This document shows positions 10,013 through 19,016 of a DNA stretch of 32,358 bases, in pieces. Each line of letters starts with the position of its first letter. The stretch's first letter is position 1. The DNA comes from Chara braunii. Its lineage: Eukaryota > Streptophyta > Charophyceae > Charales > Characeae. Position numbers and translations under genes: made by a program. The stretch is taken from positions 2,058,402-2,090,759 of the forward strand of contig BFEA01000069.1 of assembly GCA_003427395.1 (NCBI GenBank). Reading direction: 5' to 3'. The notes under the pieces are model-generated. The model was given only the letters and a program-made list of their open reading frames with translations, was not told where the DNA came from and did no database searches.

Positions 10013-10557
10013 CTACGTTGCCACTTGTACGCACCCTCGTACGAGTACGGACTCGTACTCTCATCGTCGTCCGAAGTTGAGAACCTGCAGCAACGAAACG
10101 CCACACCACTGTCCAAAACACGACTTCCGATAGTTTCTCTCTTGGCCACACAGCCTGTCGAAATTGGAGACGAGAAGAAAATTCGCAAGTTGTCGCAAGT
10201 TGTCAGACAATGCTTCTCGACACCTCCTTTCGGAAGTTGTTGTTGTTGATACTCGTACGTTACTCGTACGCTAAGGGCCGCGTTTTAATTTAAATCCGGT
10301 ATTGTTTTTATTTTTTTTCTCAAATTCTAATAAGAATCTGAAGATGATGCTCATCCAAATGTTGCTTGTTTTGTGTTGTTGCATTACATGTTTTTTTTCG
10401 GATTTTTTTGATGACTTTGTTTTTTTTTGTTTTTTTTTTTGTTTTTGCTTTTTCGTACGGGGACGTACAAGACGTACAGGTTCCCGTACAGGTTCCCGGA
10501 CAGATCCCATACAGAAATAACCTGTACGTTTCGTACGGGAAGCCCCCGTACGTGTAC
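10013..10557. mobile_element. hAT-like non-autonomous element A with CGTACG subterminal arrays
   Basis: It interrupts repeat R, whose empty site is seen in copy 1 at about 1196-1205. TATCCCT is duplicated on both sides (10006-10012, 10558-10564); one more base nearly matches, which fits the 8-bp duplication of hAT. The left end, CTACGTTGCC, is a degraded form of the CAGGGTTGCC-type hAT terminus. GTAC-centred motifs cluster at 10026-10060, 10252-10272 and 10455-10557. The AT-rich body (10300-10450) is related to that of element B. No transposase is encoded. Confidence 0.75.
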
Positions 10558-11028
10558 TATCCCTGGACGCTGTATACTACTGAATATTTTCGAGCCCGGT
10601 TTTGGATATAAATCTTCCCGTCCTCCACTGTCCCTTTGCTTTCAATTGAACCTCGAGTATCCGAAGAACCCTCTACGCCTCCTCCTTTAACCCTGATTGA
10701 TCATGCAAGCGCCTCCCGCTTGGCCCTTTATGTTCAATCGTATTCAACGTACGCTGATTTTTTCCTTCTTATCATGAACCAGAGATATGTAATGATTACC
10801 TTTGATCCTTTCATTAATACTGCATTCTGACATAGATATTTACGGACTTTTATATTCTGATTGCTTCGAAGAAATAAGGTCGTGTGGACAACGCAGCCAT
10901 CCTGTCAATTCCGCATTAAGGTACATCGAGTTGAGTGGCTATGGAACGGTATTGTTGGGATATGACCGCACCCTGGCGTACCACCGTGTAGGTGGAGTGC
11001 ATGATGGACACGTCATGGGAATATACAG

Positions 11029-12318
11029 GACACACACACACGTGCACACACACACACGCACACACATACACACACACACACACTCATTCACTCAATCAAT
11101 CAATCAAACCCCTTTTTTGTTTATTTATTTTGAAATTCTGCATCTGCATTTGTTTAAAATACCTCATACCCCTGCAAAACACAGAAATTCATTTCTAAAA
11201 AAAATACAGGTCAACTCAGGGACCATATATCTCATGATAAAAAATGACAAAAAAAAATTCGTGCTTTTCTTTATTATTATTATTATTTTTTTTTAAATTG
11301 AATTGAATTTTTGTTTTTTCAAAAATCCTTAACAAAGTCGGATTCCAAAAAACAAAATATGCGGTTGTAGGGCTTACAATTCCCTACAACCCCATATGTA
11401 TATATATATATACGGGGTTACCTGACCGAACGTTCGGGAGCCCTCGGGCTGGCCTCCGAACGTTCGCGCGTTCGGGGTCCCGTTCGGGGGCTGAACACCT
11501 CCAGGTTCGACCCCCGCCAAAACCCTTTTCAGGGCCTAAAAATAAGTTTTTTTTTCTGAATTTTGTTTTGTGAGTTCTCTATAATGTAACCTACACGCCC
11601 ATGAATTTTGAAGCCATTCTCTGAAGCAAAAAAAATATTAAAAATCGTCAAAGATGGGGGTGTCAAAACGTGCTCGCCCACTCACTATTTTGTTTTTTTT
11701 TCACTTTTAACTTTTTGTTCTCACTTTATTTCGGGGCCTAAAACATTTTATTATTTTTTGAAAAAATTTTAATGAGTTATTGATTATGTAAAATACATAT
11801 AAGTTAATTTTCAGGGCATTTGTCAATGCCAAAAAAAAAAAAAATCGGCAAAGATGGCGATGTCGAAAAGGTGCTGGCACACTCACTCATTTAATTCTCT
11901 TTTTATTTTTTCTTATTTTTATCATACTTTTTATTTTCTGTATTTGATTTTTAATTCAAATTTGGTAAAGAATTTGGATGTAGTGCCCAGGCAAATGTTG
12001 TTTAGTTTAGTTTTCTGCATAACATATGTGTTTTCGGAATTTTTTACAAAACTTTGTTTGTTTGTTTTTCTGGTTCACGTTCGGCCCGAATGGCCGAACG
12101 CCTTCCAAAGGGGTCCCGTACGTTCGGGCGTTCGGGTTCGGGCGTTCGGCCCTTCCCGAACGCCGGCAACCCTGTATATATATTTATTTTTACCTTTTAT
12201 TTAATTCAGGAAAATTCTGGTAAAATTGGGTCCGCGGCGCGAACCAGGACGGCCGCGGACGCGGCCACATATGCGGCCGCCATCCGAGATCAGCCCCGCG
12301 GACGCGTCCGCGGGTGTT
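11029..12318 (+). repeat. Repeat C, copy 1 (CA tract to GC-rich palindromic end), split by element B
   Basis: Its reverse complement is found at 31796-32358. Shared landmarks in order are a CA tract, ATCAATCAATCAA, a GGGACCATATATCTCATG block, a block containing AACAAAGTCGGAT, a GTAGGGCTT hairpin, an AT run, and a GC-rich array of GCGGCC/CCGCGG words (12229-12318) ending CGCGGGTGT. In this copy element B is inserted in the AT run. No protein is encoded. The array of short palindromes is like the subterminal arrays of elements A and B, so C may be a third relative; its left terminus was not found. Confidence 0.7.
11413..12174. mobile_element. hAT-like non-autonomous element B with CGTTCGG subterminal arrays
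   Basis: The ends are CGGGGTTACC (left) and, as reverse complement, CAGGGTTGCC (right), which are typical hAT termini. The 8-bp duplication TATATATA (11405-11412, 12175-12182) fits hAT but lies in an AT microsatellite. CGAACG/CGTTCGG words are packed at 11419-11487 (including two near-perfect palindromes) and at 12079-12165. The body includes a roughly 200-bp internal duplication around CAAAGATGG (11652 and 11849) and is related to element A. No transposase. Confidence 0.75.
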
Positions 12319-12515
12319 TCATAGTGGTAAAGTGTTTGACAGGTTGCAAAAGTGACGTCCAAAGGAATAGACATGTTTGTGGAGGGGAGTTTCTATAACT
12401 TTTCCCAAAGGAATCGCTGAGCCGCAACAACGTAGGCAAGGTTTCCCGCTCTTTCTGACCGCATTGTGCCTGCGGTTGGACCCCCAGACATGGGAAAAAA
12501 GCGCTACACGACTAA

Positions 12516-12922
12516 GGGCCTCGCCACAGCACTCTTGAAAACTCATTTTCAAGAGTTGCTGCGTGGTCACACAACCTCAGAGTCTTCAAACTTGGGGCTT
12601 TCAAGAGCTGTCAGAGTGGCTCTTAAAACCCTTTCAAATGCAGCTCTTGAAAGATTCAAAGCCCCAGCCTGCAAACTCGTGCGTTTGACAGTGTCCTTGG
12701 ACAAACCCTTTAGGGACTATCAATTATCAAGAGTTGTCAGCCCGTTATCCCGACGCCATTCGAAAAAAACAAAGATGTAAGACTGTCGTTTTTCATCCTT
12801 TGTCCAACACCATCGCCCTTTCGAGAGTGGTGTGTGGCCAGGGGCCGAAAACTCTTGAAAACCCAACTCTTGAGAACATCTCTTGAAAAATTCCCCCTTT
12901 CAAGAGTGGTGTGGCGAGGCCC
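12516..12922. mobile_element. Harbinger-like MITE E1 with CTCTTGAAA motif array
   Basis: The terminal inverted repeats begin GGGCCTCGCCACA and match over 25 bp with one mismatch. TAA is duplicated at 12513-12515 and 12923-12925, the target preference of PIF/Harbinger (Tourist-like) elements. CTCTTGA or its complement occurs about nine times, in both orientations, concentrated toward both ends. A CCAGCCTGCAAAC...TCCTTGGACAAA core in the middle recurs in other elements of this window. No coding capacity. Confidence 0.85.
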
Positions 12923-13347
12923 TAATGCCATACTCACACTAGAGGGGCTACAAGGTCATGGTGTGTCCGACGGGTCCTACACCGACGCGCTTTGCCTGTT
13001 TTCTTTTTCTAGCCATGACCCTGGCACTGCTGGCAGCGCTGTATCCCTCTTGGGTTCGGAATCTTCCATGCATTTTGCTGACTTTTTTTTTTTTTTTTTT
13101 TTTTACTTTGAAGTAACCTATTATTCTTCTCTCATCTATCTCATCTTCTTGGTAGTAGGCATCTATCTCATCCTCATAGAGGCTCGCCACACAGGCTGTC
13201 CAAAACCAGGTTTTTGACAGTTCTGCATCGCCACACATACTTTCGAAGAATTGCGGCTCAAAAGAATTTCGACAGGTGTCAGAATGGTACGTTCTGCAGC
13301 CACCCTCCCCCATCCGTTTCCTCCCACCCGCCTGTAGGAGACGGAAA

Positions 13348-13752
13348 GGGTCTCGCTCCACTACTGTCCGCAATACACAATTTCGTATAGTTGCCGTATA
13401 GCTGTCAGACCGCGAAAAAATGTATACCCGGCGTCGCTCCACTTACTATCTGCTATACAAAGTCTCCAGTTCCTGAGTTCACTACGCAACACCCTAACAG
13501 CACTAGAAGACAGCAATTTGTCCGTCCAGACTTGAGGTTCACCATACAAAAACGCAGAGGGTCTGCGGTTTCCTTCGAGGAGTATCCGAGTAACGACTTT
13601 TGCAGGCTGGGAACTATACACCGACGGAGAGTGCAATCTCCGACCAATATCTGACAGCTATCCAAGCTATTTGGCACATGTATAGTGTACAGTAAGTGGA
13701 GCGATGCCGAACTCTCCAAATTCGGGGAGTGTATAGTAGTGGAGGGAGACCC
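13348..13752. mobile_element. Harbinger-like element E4, inserted in E6
   Basis: Ends are GGGTCTCGCTCCACTACT (left) and its near-complement on the right. AAA is duplicated at 13345-13347 and 13753-13755. GTATAG/CTATAC words replace the motifs of E1 and E6. It contains E5. Confidence 0.7.
13429..13709. mobile_element. Small inverted-repeat element E5, inserted in E4
   Basis: Nineteen-base inverted ends, CGGCGTCGCTCCACTTACT on the left with one mismatch on the right. No clear target duplication. It is the innermost of three nested elements. Confidence 0.6.
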
Positions 13753-14110
13753 AAATTCTACAGTGGCCCGCGGACCTTTCGAGAATTGCGTTCGAATTTG
13801 CATTGTCAGGGACTGTTCCGTGACGGCCGTGCCCTGTGGACTGTGGAAAAGGGGAGTCCATTTGGCCATGACCGAAAACCTTGCCCCTCGACAGCCTGTG
13901 TGGCGAAGGGGGGGTAAACTGTAGACCGATTTTTCTGACCGCTGTCGAAGCCCCGGTACACTGTAGACCTATTTTTCTGACACCTGTCGAAATCGACAGC
14001 CTGTGTGGTGAGCCTCTATGTATAGTTCGGGGAACACCAACCAACCCGGATCTCTCCCCAGCCCACGGGGTAGGTTGGCACTACAGCTGTGGTGCGAGAG
14101 CAAGGCTGTA

Positions 14111-14233
14111 CCAGGGGCAAGGTCCCACTTGCACCGATTAGGAGATTTCGGCTGTTGATCTCGGCTATCTACGGTCCCTATCTCTTAATTCGAAACCAGT
14201 ACAAAACCTGGACAAGTGGGACATGGCCCCTGG
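14111..14233. mobile_element. Foldback MITE family P, copy 1
   Basis: Ends CCAGGGGCAAGGTCCCACTT and, reversed, CCAGGGGCCATGTCCCACTT. The internal part shares TGATCTCGGCTATCTACGGT with P2. No target duplication recognised. Confidence 0.7.
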
Positions 14234-14530
14234 GAATTCCTCACTAACAACCCGGAAAAAGCACAGTCACAGGCTGTTTTTGCTGACTTGGAAGCGAGCT
14301 GTCTTTTTTCTTTTCTTTATTTTCTCCCGAGCTGTCTTTTTGTCATCATCGAGAGACGTACCCCCAGTGCCACGTGGAGTGGCGGGGCGAAGAACGCATC
14401 CAAAGGCTTGCCAATCAGTGAGCGAAGACCACAAACCGATAGTTGATTTATTTTTTTTCCTTTGTTTTGTGGATGACATTGTGTACAACAGGCTGTCGAG
14501 AGCATGTGATGTTGTTCTGTCTTTTTCTTC
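14234..14530. other. No gene recognised
   Basis: Mixed sequence between MITEs with several T-rich runs. Open frames on both strands are short and low-complexity. Confidence 0.4.
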
Positions 14531-14646
14531 TTTCACTACTCCCTAAATGTGCAAAATGAGAATGAATATTCACCTAGAAACGCAGTAAGATACACCGCCA
14601 TATTTTTTGCATTTTGTGAATGTGGAGAGGAGTGCAGCGAGGCCCC
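14531..14646. mobile_element. MITE family M, copy 1, with 3' part duplicated in tandem
   Basis: It begins CACTACTCCC, has the family core AAATGTGCAAAATGAGAATG, and ends GTGCAGCGAGGCCC. The 73 bases 14599-14671 are repeated at 14672-14744, giving a second copy of the right end. The left end is eroded. Confidence 0.65.
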
Positions 14647-14977
14647 AAGTCCACATCCTCATCAGTGTATCCATATTTTTTTATATTTTGTGAATGCGGA
14701 GACGAGTGCAGCGAGGCCCCCAGTCCACATCCTCATCAGTGAGGTTCAGGGCATGCTCACATTAGCAATTTAGCACTTTTCTAAATGAATCCTACTGCAA
14801 TTACGGTCGGAGCTTGATTACTCTGACGGCAGTCTCTTCCAGAGCTAAGCCGAAAAGTCCTAGTGTGAGTAGGCCCTCTTTGCACGTCCTTGTGGTCTGG
14901 TGCATCCACGCGCGTAGCAAGCCGTCATACACATCCAAGATGTTACTAACAACACTGTGTTTATGCTGCGAGTCAAC

Positions 14978-15100
14978 GGGCCTCACTACTCTCCAAATGT
15001 GCAAAATGAGACTGAATCAACGGCTAGTCTAAGAACATGGAAATATGCATTGCCATCTTTTTTGTCTTTTGTGCATGTGGAGAGTAGTGCAGAGACGCCC
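14978..15100. mobile_element. MITE family M, copy 2
   Basis: GGGCCTCACTACTCTCC at the left pairs with GGAGAGTAGTGCAGAGACGCCC-like sequence at the right. The core AAATGTGCAAAATGAGACTG is conserved. No clear duplication of target. Confidence 0.75.
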
Positions 15101-16331
15101 TATTATGGGACCTGTGTCCAGGGAATCTGTTCTTTTCTTTTTGTTTTTCTGGGGAGAGGGGGGGGAGGGGGGAGGGGGGGGGGGTGTGAAGCTGGGGAAT
15201 CTTGGCGATCCAGTGGACTGAAAGAAATGAAAAGCAATCACGAAAAATGAGAACTGATAGAAATGAAAAGAAAACAAGAGAAAAGAAAGAAGTTTTGGGG
15301 GGGCGGGAGCGCTGCGTTACCGATGAGACCGCCGTCCGGAAACGGCAGTGCTCTGCGTAGGCAGCAAGGCGCAGGTTACGGGGCGTGGGACGGAGCTATG
15401 GTGTACTCGGGACTCCCAAGGTTCAGCCATCTTCTCAGCCTCGACAAGGGGCTGTGTCTACCTGTGGAATACCAGGGAGCAGGGTGGTTCCGGATCCCTC
15501 TACAACCTTCAACACTCAAAATTTCAGGCTATTGCAACCTCTGTATGAACCCCGTTTTGGGGAAATATACATGACCAATGGCGCGGAGAAGGGAGAGTGA
15601 GTCCAGTGCACGGTGAATGGTGAGTCAGACAGTGGCACCTCCGGGAGCAGTGGGAGGGCAACTGGCAGTGGTGGGACTGTTGTTGTGAGGAGCACAAGCC
15701 AAGTACTAGCGACTACCTCAACCGGGAGGGTGAAGACTCGAAGTGTGAGAAGACCTGAAGCTCTACAGGGCGACATCACCTTTGGGAAGTGGGAGTTTCA
15801 CTGGTGGCCGTGGGAGCGTTTCCAGTAGTGCAAAGGGAGCCAAGGATTAGTCTTGACCGGAGGTCATGAAGTTTACTTTATCTACCCTTCCCTGCTTTAG
15901 GTGTACCGGCTCCTCCTTATCTGAGCCGTTTCTTTGTTCCTTTGAACGTGGAATTATCTTCCCTTCTGTGTCACTCTCTGGGACTTCGAACCTAGCCTTG
16001 GCTGCTCAACACACCTGATAGTTCCTTGCTAAGTTCTTCTCCTTTGGTATCTATACTGGGCTTGTCCGTAGCAGGCAACGGAACTACTGGAGGTAGTGGG
16101 AGACCTACTAGTGGTTGTGGCAGCGTTGCTGAGCTACTTAGGGCACGGCCGATTAGCATGTAGCTGATAAGAGAGCAAATCTGGGTTGTACCCATTGAGA
16201 TCTAGAGTACCTGGAATATGGTACTCCCTACAGAGTCTCAAGGGTACAAGGTGGGAAACCTCGTCATGACAACCCAGGCTCCACACGGCTATTAGCTGGT
16301 CCGACGGGCCTCTCTTTTGGTTTTGATGGAT
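15101..16331. other. No supported gene; G-rich run and low-complexity Gly/Ser-coding stretches
   Basis: A 34-base G-rich run lies at 15151-15184. The remainder has short open frames rich in Gly, Ser and Thr (for example 15613-15828) without a recognised domain or splice context. It ends at the assembly gap. Confidence 0.4.
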
Positions 16332-16761
16332 NNNNNNNNNNNNNNNNNNNNNNNNNNNNNNNNNNNNNNNNNNNNNNNNNNNNNNNNNNNNNNNNNNNNN
16401 NNNNNNNNNNNNNNNNNNNNNNNNNNNNNNNNNNNNNNNNNNNNNNNNNNNNNNNNNNNNNNNNNNNNNNNNNNNNNNNNNNNNNNNNNNNNNNNNNNNN
16501 NNNNNNNNNNNNNNNNNNNNNNNNNNNNNNNNNNNNNNNNNNNNNNNNNNNNNNNNNNNNNNNNNNNNNNNNNNNNNNNNNNNNNNNNNNNNNNNNNNNN
16601 NNNNNNNNNNNNNNNNNNNNNNNNNNNNNNNNNNNNNNNNNNNNNNNNNNNNNNNNNNNNNNNNNNNNNNNNNNNNNNNNNNNNNNNNNNNNNNNNNNNN
16701 NNNNNNNNNNNNNNNNNNNNNNNNNNNNNNNNNNNNNNNNNNNNNNNNNNNNNNNNNNNNN
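16332..16761. other. Assembly gap (430 N)
   Basis: A run of 430 Ns, followed by a run of about 20 A. The poly-A edge suggests that a homopolymer stopped the contig. Single Ns also occur at 22803 and 28605. Confidence 0.99.
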
Positions 16762-16836
16762 AAAAAAAAAAAAAAAAAAAAGAAGTTTATGGGTCTCGCT
16801 GCACTACTCTCCACTCTCCGAATTCCGAGAGTTTTT

Positions 16837-16957
16837 GGGCCTCGCTCCACCTCTCTCGAAAAGTGCAAAACGAGAGTGAAACTTCCTCTAGAACAAGGGA
16901 AGATACATCGCCATGATTTTTGTCTTTTGTGCATTTCGGAGTAGTGGAGCTACGCCC
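16837..16957. mobile_element. MITE family M, copy 3
   Basis: Starts GGGCCTCGCTCCACCTCTC, includes AAGTGCAAAACGAGAGTGAA and the family's TTTTTGTCTTTTGTGCAT, and ends GGAGCTACGCCC. Flanked by TTT and TTA. Confidence 0.7.
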
Positions 16958-17219
16958 TTAGATCGCTGCACGAACTATCCAATTCCACCCCTCAAAAACC
17001 TTCCTAAAGCTGTCAGAGCTGTCAGAAACTGCCTTGGAAGAGTGCTCTCAGCTAGTTTAGAGTGCCAAGCCTGCAATGGTGGTTTTCCGGATGGACCTTG
17101 GCCCAACTCTTTAAAATGCTCCTCATTTGGAGAGTGTGCCCAAAGTCCGGGCGGACAAAGGGTCTCGTGGCACTACTGTCAACTCTCTGAAATAGGAGAG
17201 CTTTTCACCCCTGCACTAA

Positions 17220-17708
17220 GAGCCTCGCTGCACTACTCTAGACTCTCGAAGTTTTGAGAGTGGGTCATCACTGCACTTACTCTCTATCGTGTAACTCTCG
17301 AAACCCGATAGAGAGCTGTCAGAAGCCACAGTATAGCGCAACTCTTGAAACGCCGAGAGTCCCCGCCTGCAAAAACAGAATTTGCAAGTGTCCTTGGGAG
17401 TTGCCCGCCGACAGGCTCCGAGAGTGGACCTCCTGTCCCGGCCGCCAGACTTTGTCTCGTAGCGCAGTGCGGCAGTGGTGCAGCTCTTCAGTCGAGTAGG
17501 AGACGCCCAGGGTTTCGATAGTTCATCTAGTGTCACAGGTTCTAGAGTAAGTGCAGCGAAGGAGTGCATTTCGAGAGTTTTGCCTCTCTGACAATGCATT
17601 TCGAGAGTTTCGCCTCTCTGACAATGCATTTCGAGAGTTTAGCCTCTCTGACAATGCTAGTTGAACTCTCTAAATATTTGGAGAGTCTAGAGTAGTGCAG
17701 AGAGGCCC
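17220..17708. mobile_element. Harbinger-like element E2 with CTCTCGAAA motifs
   Basis: Left end GAGCCTCGCTGCACTACTCT, right end the complement of GGGCCTCTCTGCACTACTCT. TAA is duplicated at 17217-17219 and 17709-17711. CTCTCGAA/TTCGAGAG words occur throughout, including three exact tandem units. The core CGCCTGCAAA...GTGTCCTTGG matches E1. No transposase. Confidence 0.8.
17565..17654. repeat. Three tandem 30-bp units inside E2
   Basis: GCATTTCGAGAGTTT followed by GCCTCTCTGACAAT, repeated three times with one variable base. Each unit carries one TTCGAGAG and one CTCTC word. Confidence 0.95.
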
Positions 17709-18184
17709 TAACTATCCAAAAAAACCCTGGAAATGAACTGGGATAGCCTTCAGACACGACCTTCGAAGTGAACTATCCAAAATGGGAGAGTGCCCAGCCT
17801 GCAACCTACTCTTTTCGGATAGACATGGGCACCACTCTCCAAGAGGCTCCGAATTCAAAGAGTGTGCCTGGAGTCTGGGCGGACAAATGCAGATCACGCC
17901 CCGTCCTCATGCACTGTCACCATGTCTGCTAGTGCACTCACGAACAAGAGTCTTGACGAGTGAAGAGTTAGTGCAGCTGCGAGGCAAACATCACTCTTTT
18001 GGAGAGGTTTTCGGATAATATCCATGCACTCTCGGATTTTTTGGAGAGTGGAGAGTAGTGCAAGGAGACCCTCAGTGCAGCATGTGAACCCAGAATAACG
18101 AATTCCGAGAGCTTTCAGCTCTCCGCGAACTCTCTGATTTTTCGGAGAGTGGAGACTCTGGAGAGTAGTGCAGCGAGACCCAAA

Positions 18185-18627
18185 GTCAGACTGAACACAA
18201 ACAGAGAAAGGGAAAAGAAAAGGGAAGAAAAAGAACCAAAGAGAATAGTCATCAATTCGCAGATGGAGTTCTTTGTTGTTTTTCAGAACTAGAAAGACTT
18301 TTCTTCTTTTCCCGGCAAACTCTAGGTCCAAGGGAATTGTCTTTGTTGTTTTTCAGACAACATCATTTGGGAAGCGAATTTCGTCTCTCTGGACATTCCT
18401 TGAAATTGGAGCGATACAAGGAAGGCTCAGAAGGGTAATTAGGATGGCTCGAGAAATGGTCCAAAGAGAATGTCCAAGGAAAGGAGGGGCAAGAAAGAAA
18501 AAAAAAAAAAAGGAAACAAAGGAAATGAAGAATGTACGGACATGGAAGAGTTATATAGTAGAACTGTGAACTCAAGCGAAACTGCCTGAGGCTGCCAGGA
18601 TTAACTCCGGGTTGAATTGTGAGGATC
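18185..18627. other. Purine-rich sequence with two copies of a splice-acceptor-like word; no gene
   Basis: TTGTTGTTTTTCAG occurs at 18273-18286 and 18343-18356, the same 14-mer that opens repeat R at 1 and 8773. Short open frames flank these but have no recognised homology. Confidence 0.4.
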
Positions 18628-18732
18628 CCCGGGGCTAGGTCCCACTTGCACGAATTGAGAGATAGAGACCGTAGATAGCCGAGATCAACGGCCGAGATCT
18701 CCGAATCCGTGCAAGTGGGACCTTGCCCCCGG
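18628..18732. mobile_element. Foldback MITE family P, copy 2 (inverted relative to copy 1)
   Basis: AGGTCCCACTTGCACG at the left and its complement at the right, with most of the element able to fold into one hairpin. The interior GACCGTAGATAGCCGAGATC is the reverse complement of the P1 interior. Confidence 0.75.
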
Positions 18733-18874
18733 TCTCCTATATTTTGTTTTGGGAATGAATTGAATGCATTGTTCTGTTAAAAAAAAAAAAAAAAAATGTA
18801 CGGACGAGGCAAACAGAAATTAAGGTTTTAAGTAAAACCTTTTCAGTCGCTGCATTACAGCAAATGATGACTTA

Positions 18875-19016
18875 GGGCCTGGCCTCACTACTCACCAAAT
18901 GAGCAAAATGAGAATGAATATTCGCTAGAACCTGGGCAGACACACGGCCATATTTTTTGTCTTTTGTGCCATATTTTTTGTCTTTTGTGCATGTAATGCC
19001 AAGTGGTGCTAGACGC
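18875..19016. mobile_element. MITE family M, copy 4
   Basis: CCTCACTACTCACC then AAATGAGCAAAATGAGAATG. A short duplication of CCATATTTTTTGTCTTTTGTG lengthens it. The right end is degraded. TTA precedes the left end. Confidence 0.6.

Larger units (their letters stand above)
8773..11035 (+). repeat. Long direct repeat R, copy 2
   Basis: It matches 1-1672 in the same orientation. Differences include a 7-bp duplication near 8872, a deletion of the GTAAGT donor near 9498, and a 545-bp insertion at 10013-10557. The match is lost in a CA microsatellite near 11035, where a different repeat family begins. Together with copy 1 it frames the PLE-like element, which is the expected layout of a partial tandem PLE. 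Confidence 0.85.
13176..14020. mobile_element. Nested Harbinger-like element E6 with CTGTC motifs
   Basis: Inverted ends begin CATAGAGGCTC and continue CCACACAGGCTGTC, with one mismatch in about 26 bp. CTGTCGAAA or GACAG words occur near both ends. The element contains E4, which in turn contains E5. The flanking duplication is not clear; CATA/TATG belongs to the repeat itself. No transposase. Confidence 0.7.
17160..18181. mobile_element. Harbinger-like element E3, carrying E2
   Basis: Ends GGGTCTCGTGGCACTACT and, reversed, GGGTCTCGCTGCACTACT, with AAA at 17157-17159 and 18182-18184. E2 is inserted inside. Another right-type end at 18071 makes this pairing provisional. Confidence 0.5.
16791..18184. 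mobile_element. Cluster of nested Harbinger-like elements with CTCTC/GAGAG motifs
   Basis: Left-type ends (GGGTCTCG...CACTACT) occur at 16791 and 17160, and right-type ends (AGTAGTGCA...GAGACCC) at 18071 and 18181. Pairing is ambiguous: 17160 with 18181 is supported by AAA duplications, whereas 16791 with 18181 has the better inverted match. A segment with TGCAA...GGGCGGACAAA occurs twice (17060-17159 and 17800-17887) and again, diverged, in E1. ACTCTC/GAGAGT words are spread throughout. No transposase. Confidence 0.65.

Noticed and set aside
10992-11198. His/Thr-repeat open frame
   Set aside because: Translation of a CA microsatellite.
11500-11520. GGTTCGACCCCCG as a tRNA B box or SINE promoter
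   Set aside because: No A box at the proper distance and no cloverleaf; the word is part of the CGTTCG-rich left array of element B.
12516-18184. CRISPR array from the many short repeats
   Set aside because: Repeats are in both orientations, irregularly spaced, within inverted-end elements in eukaryotic DNA.
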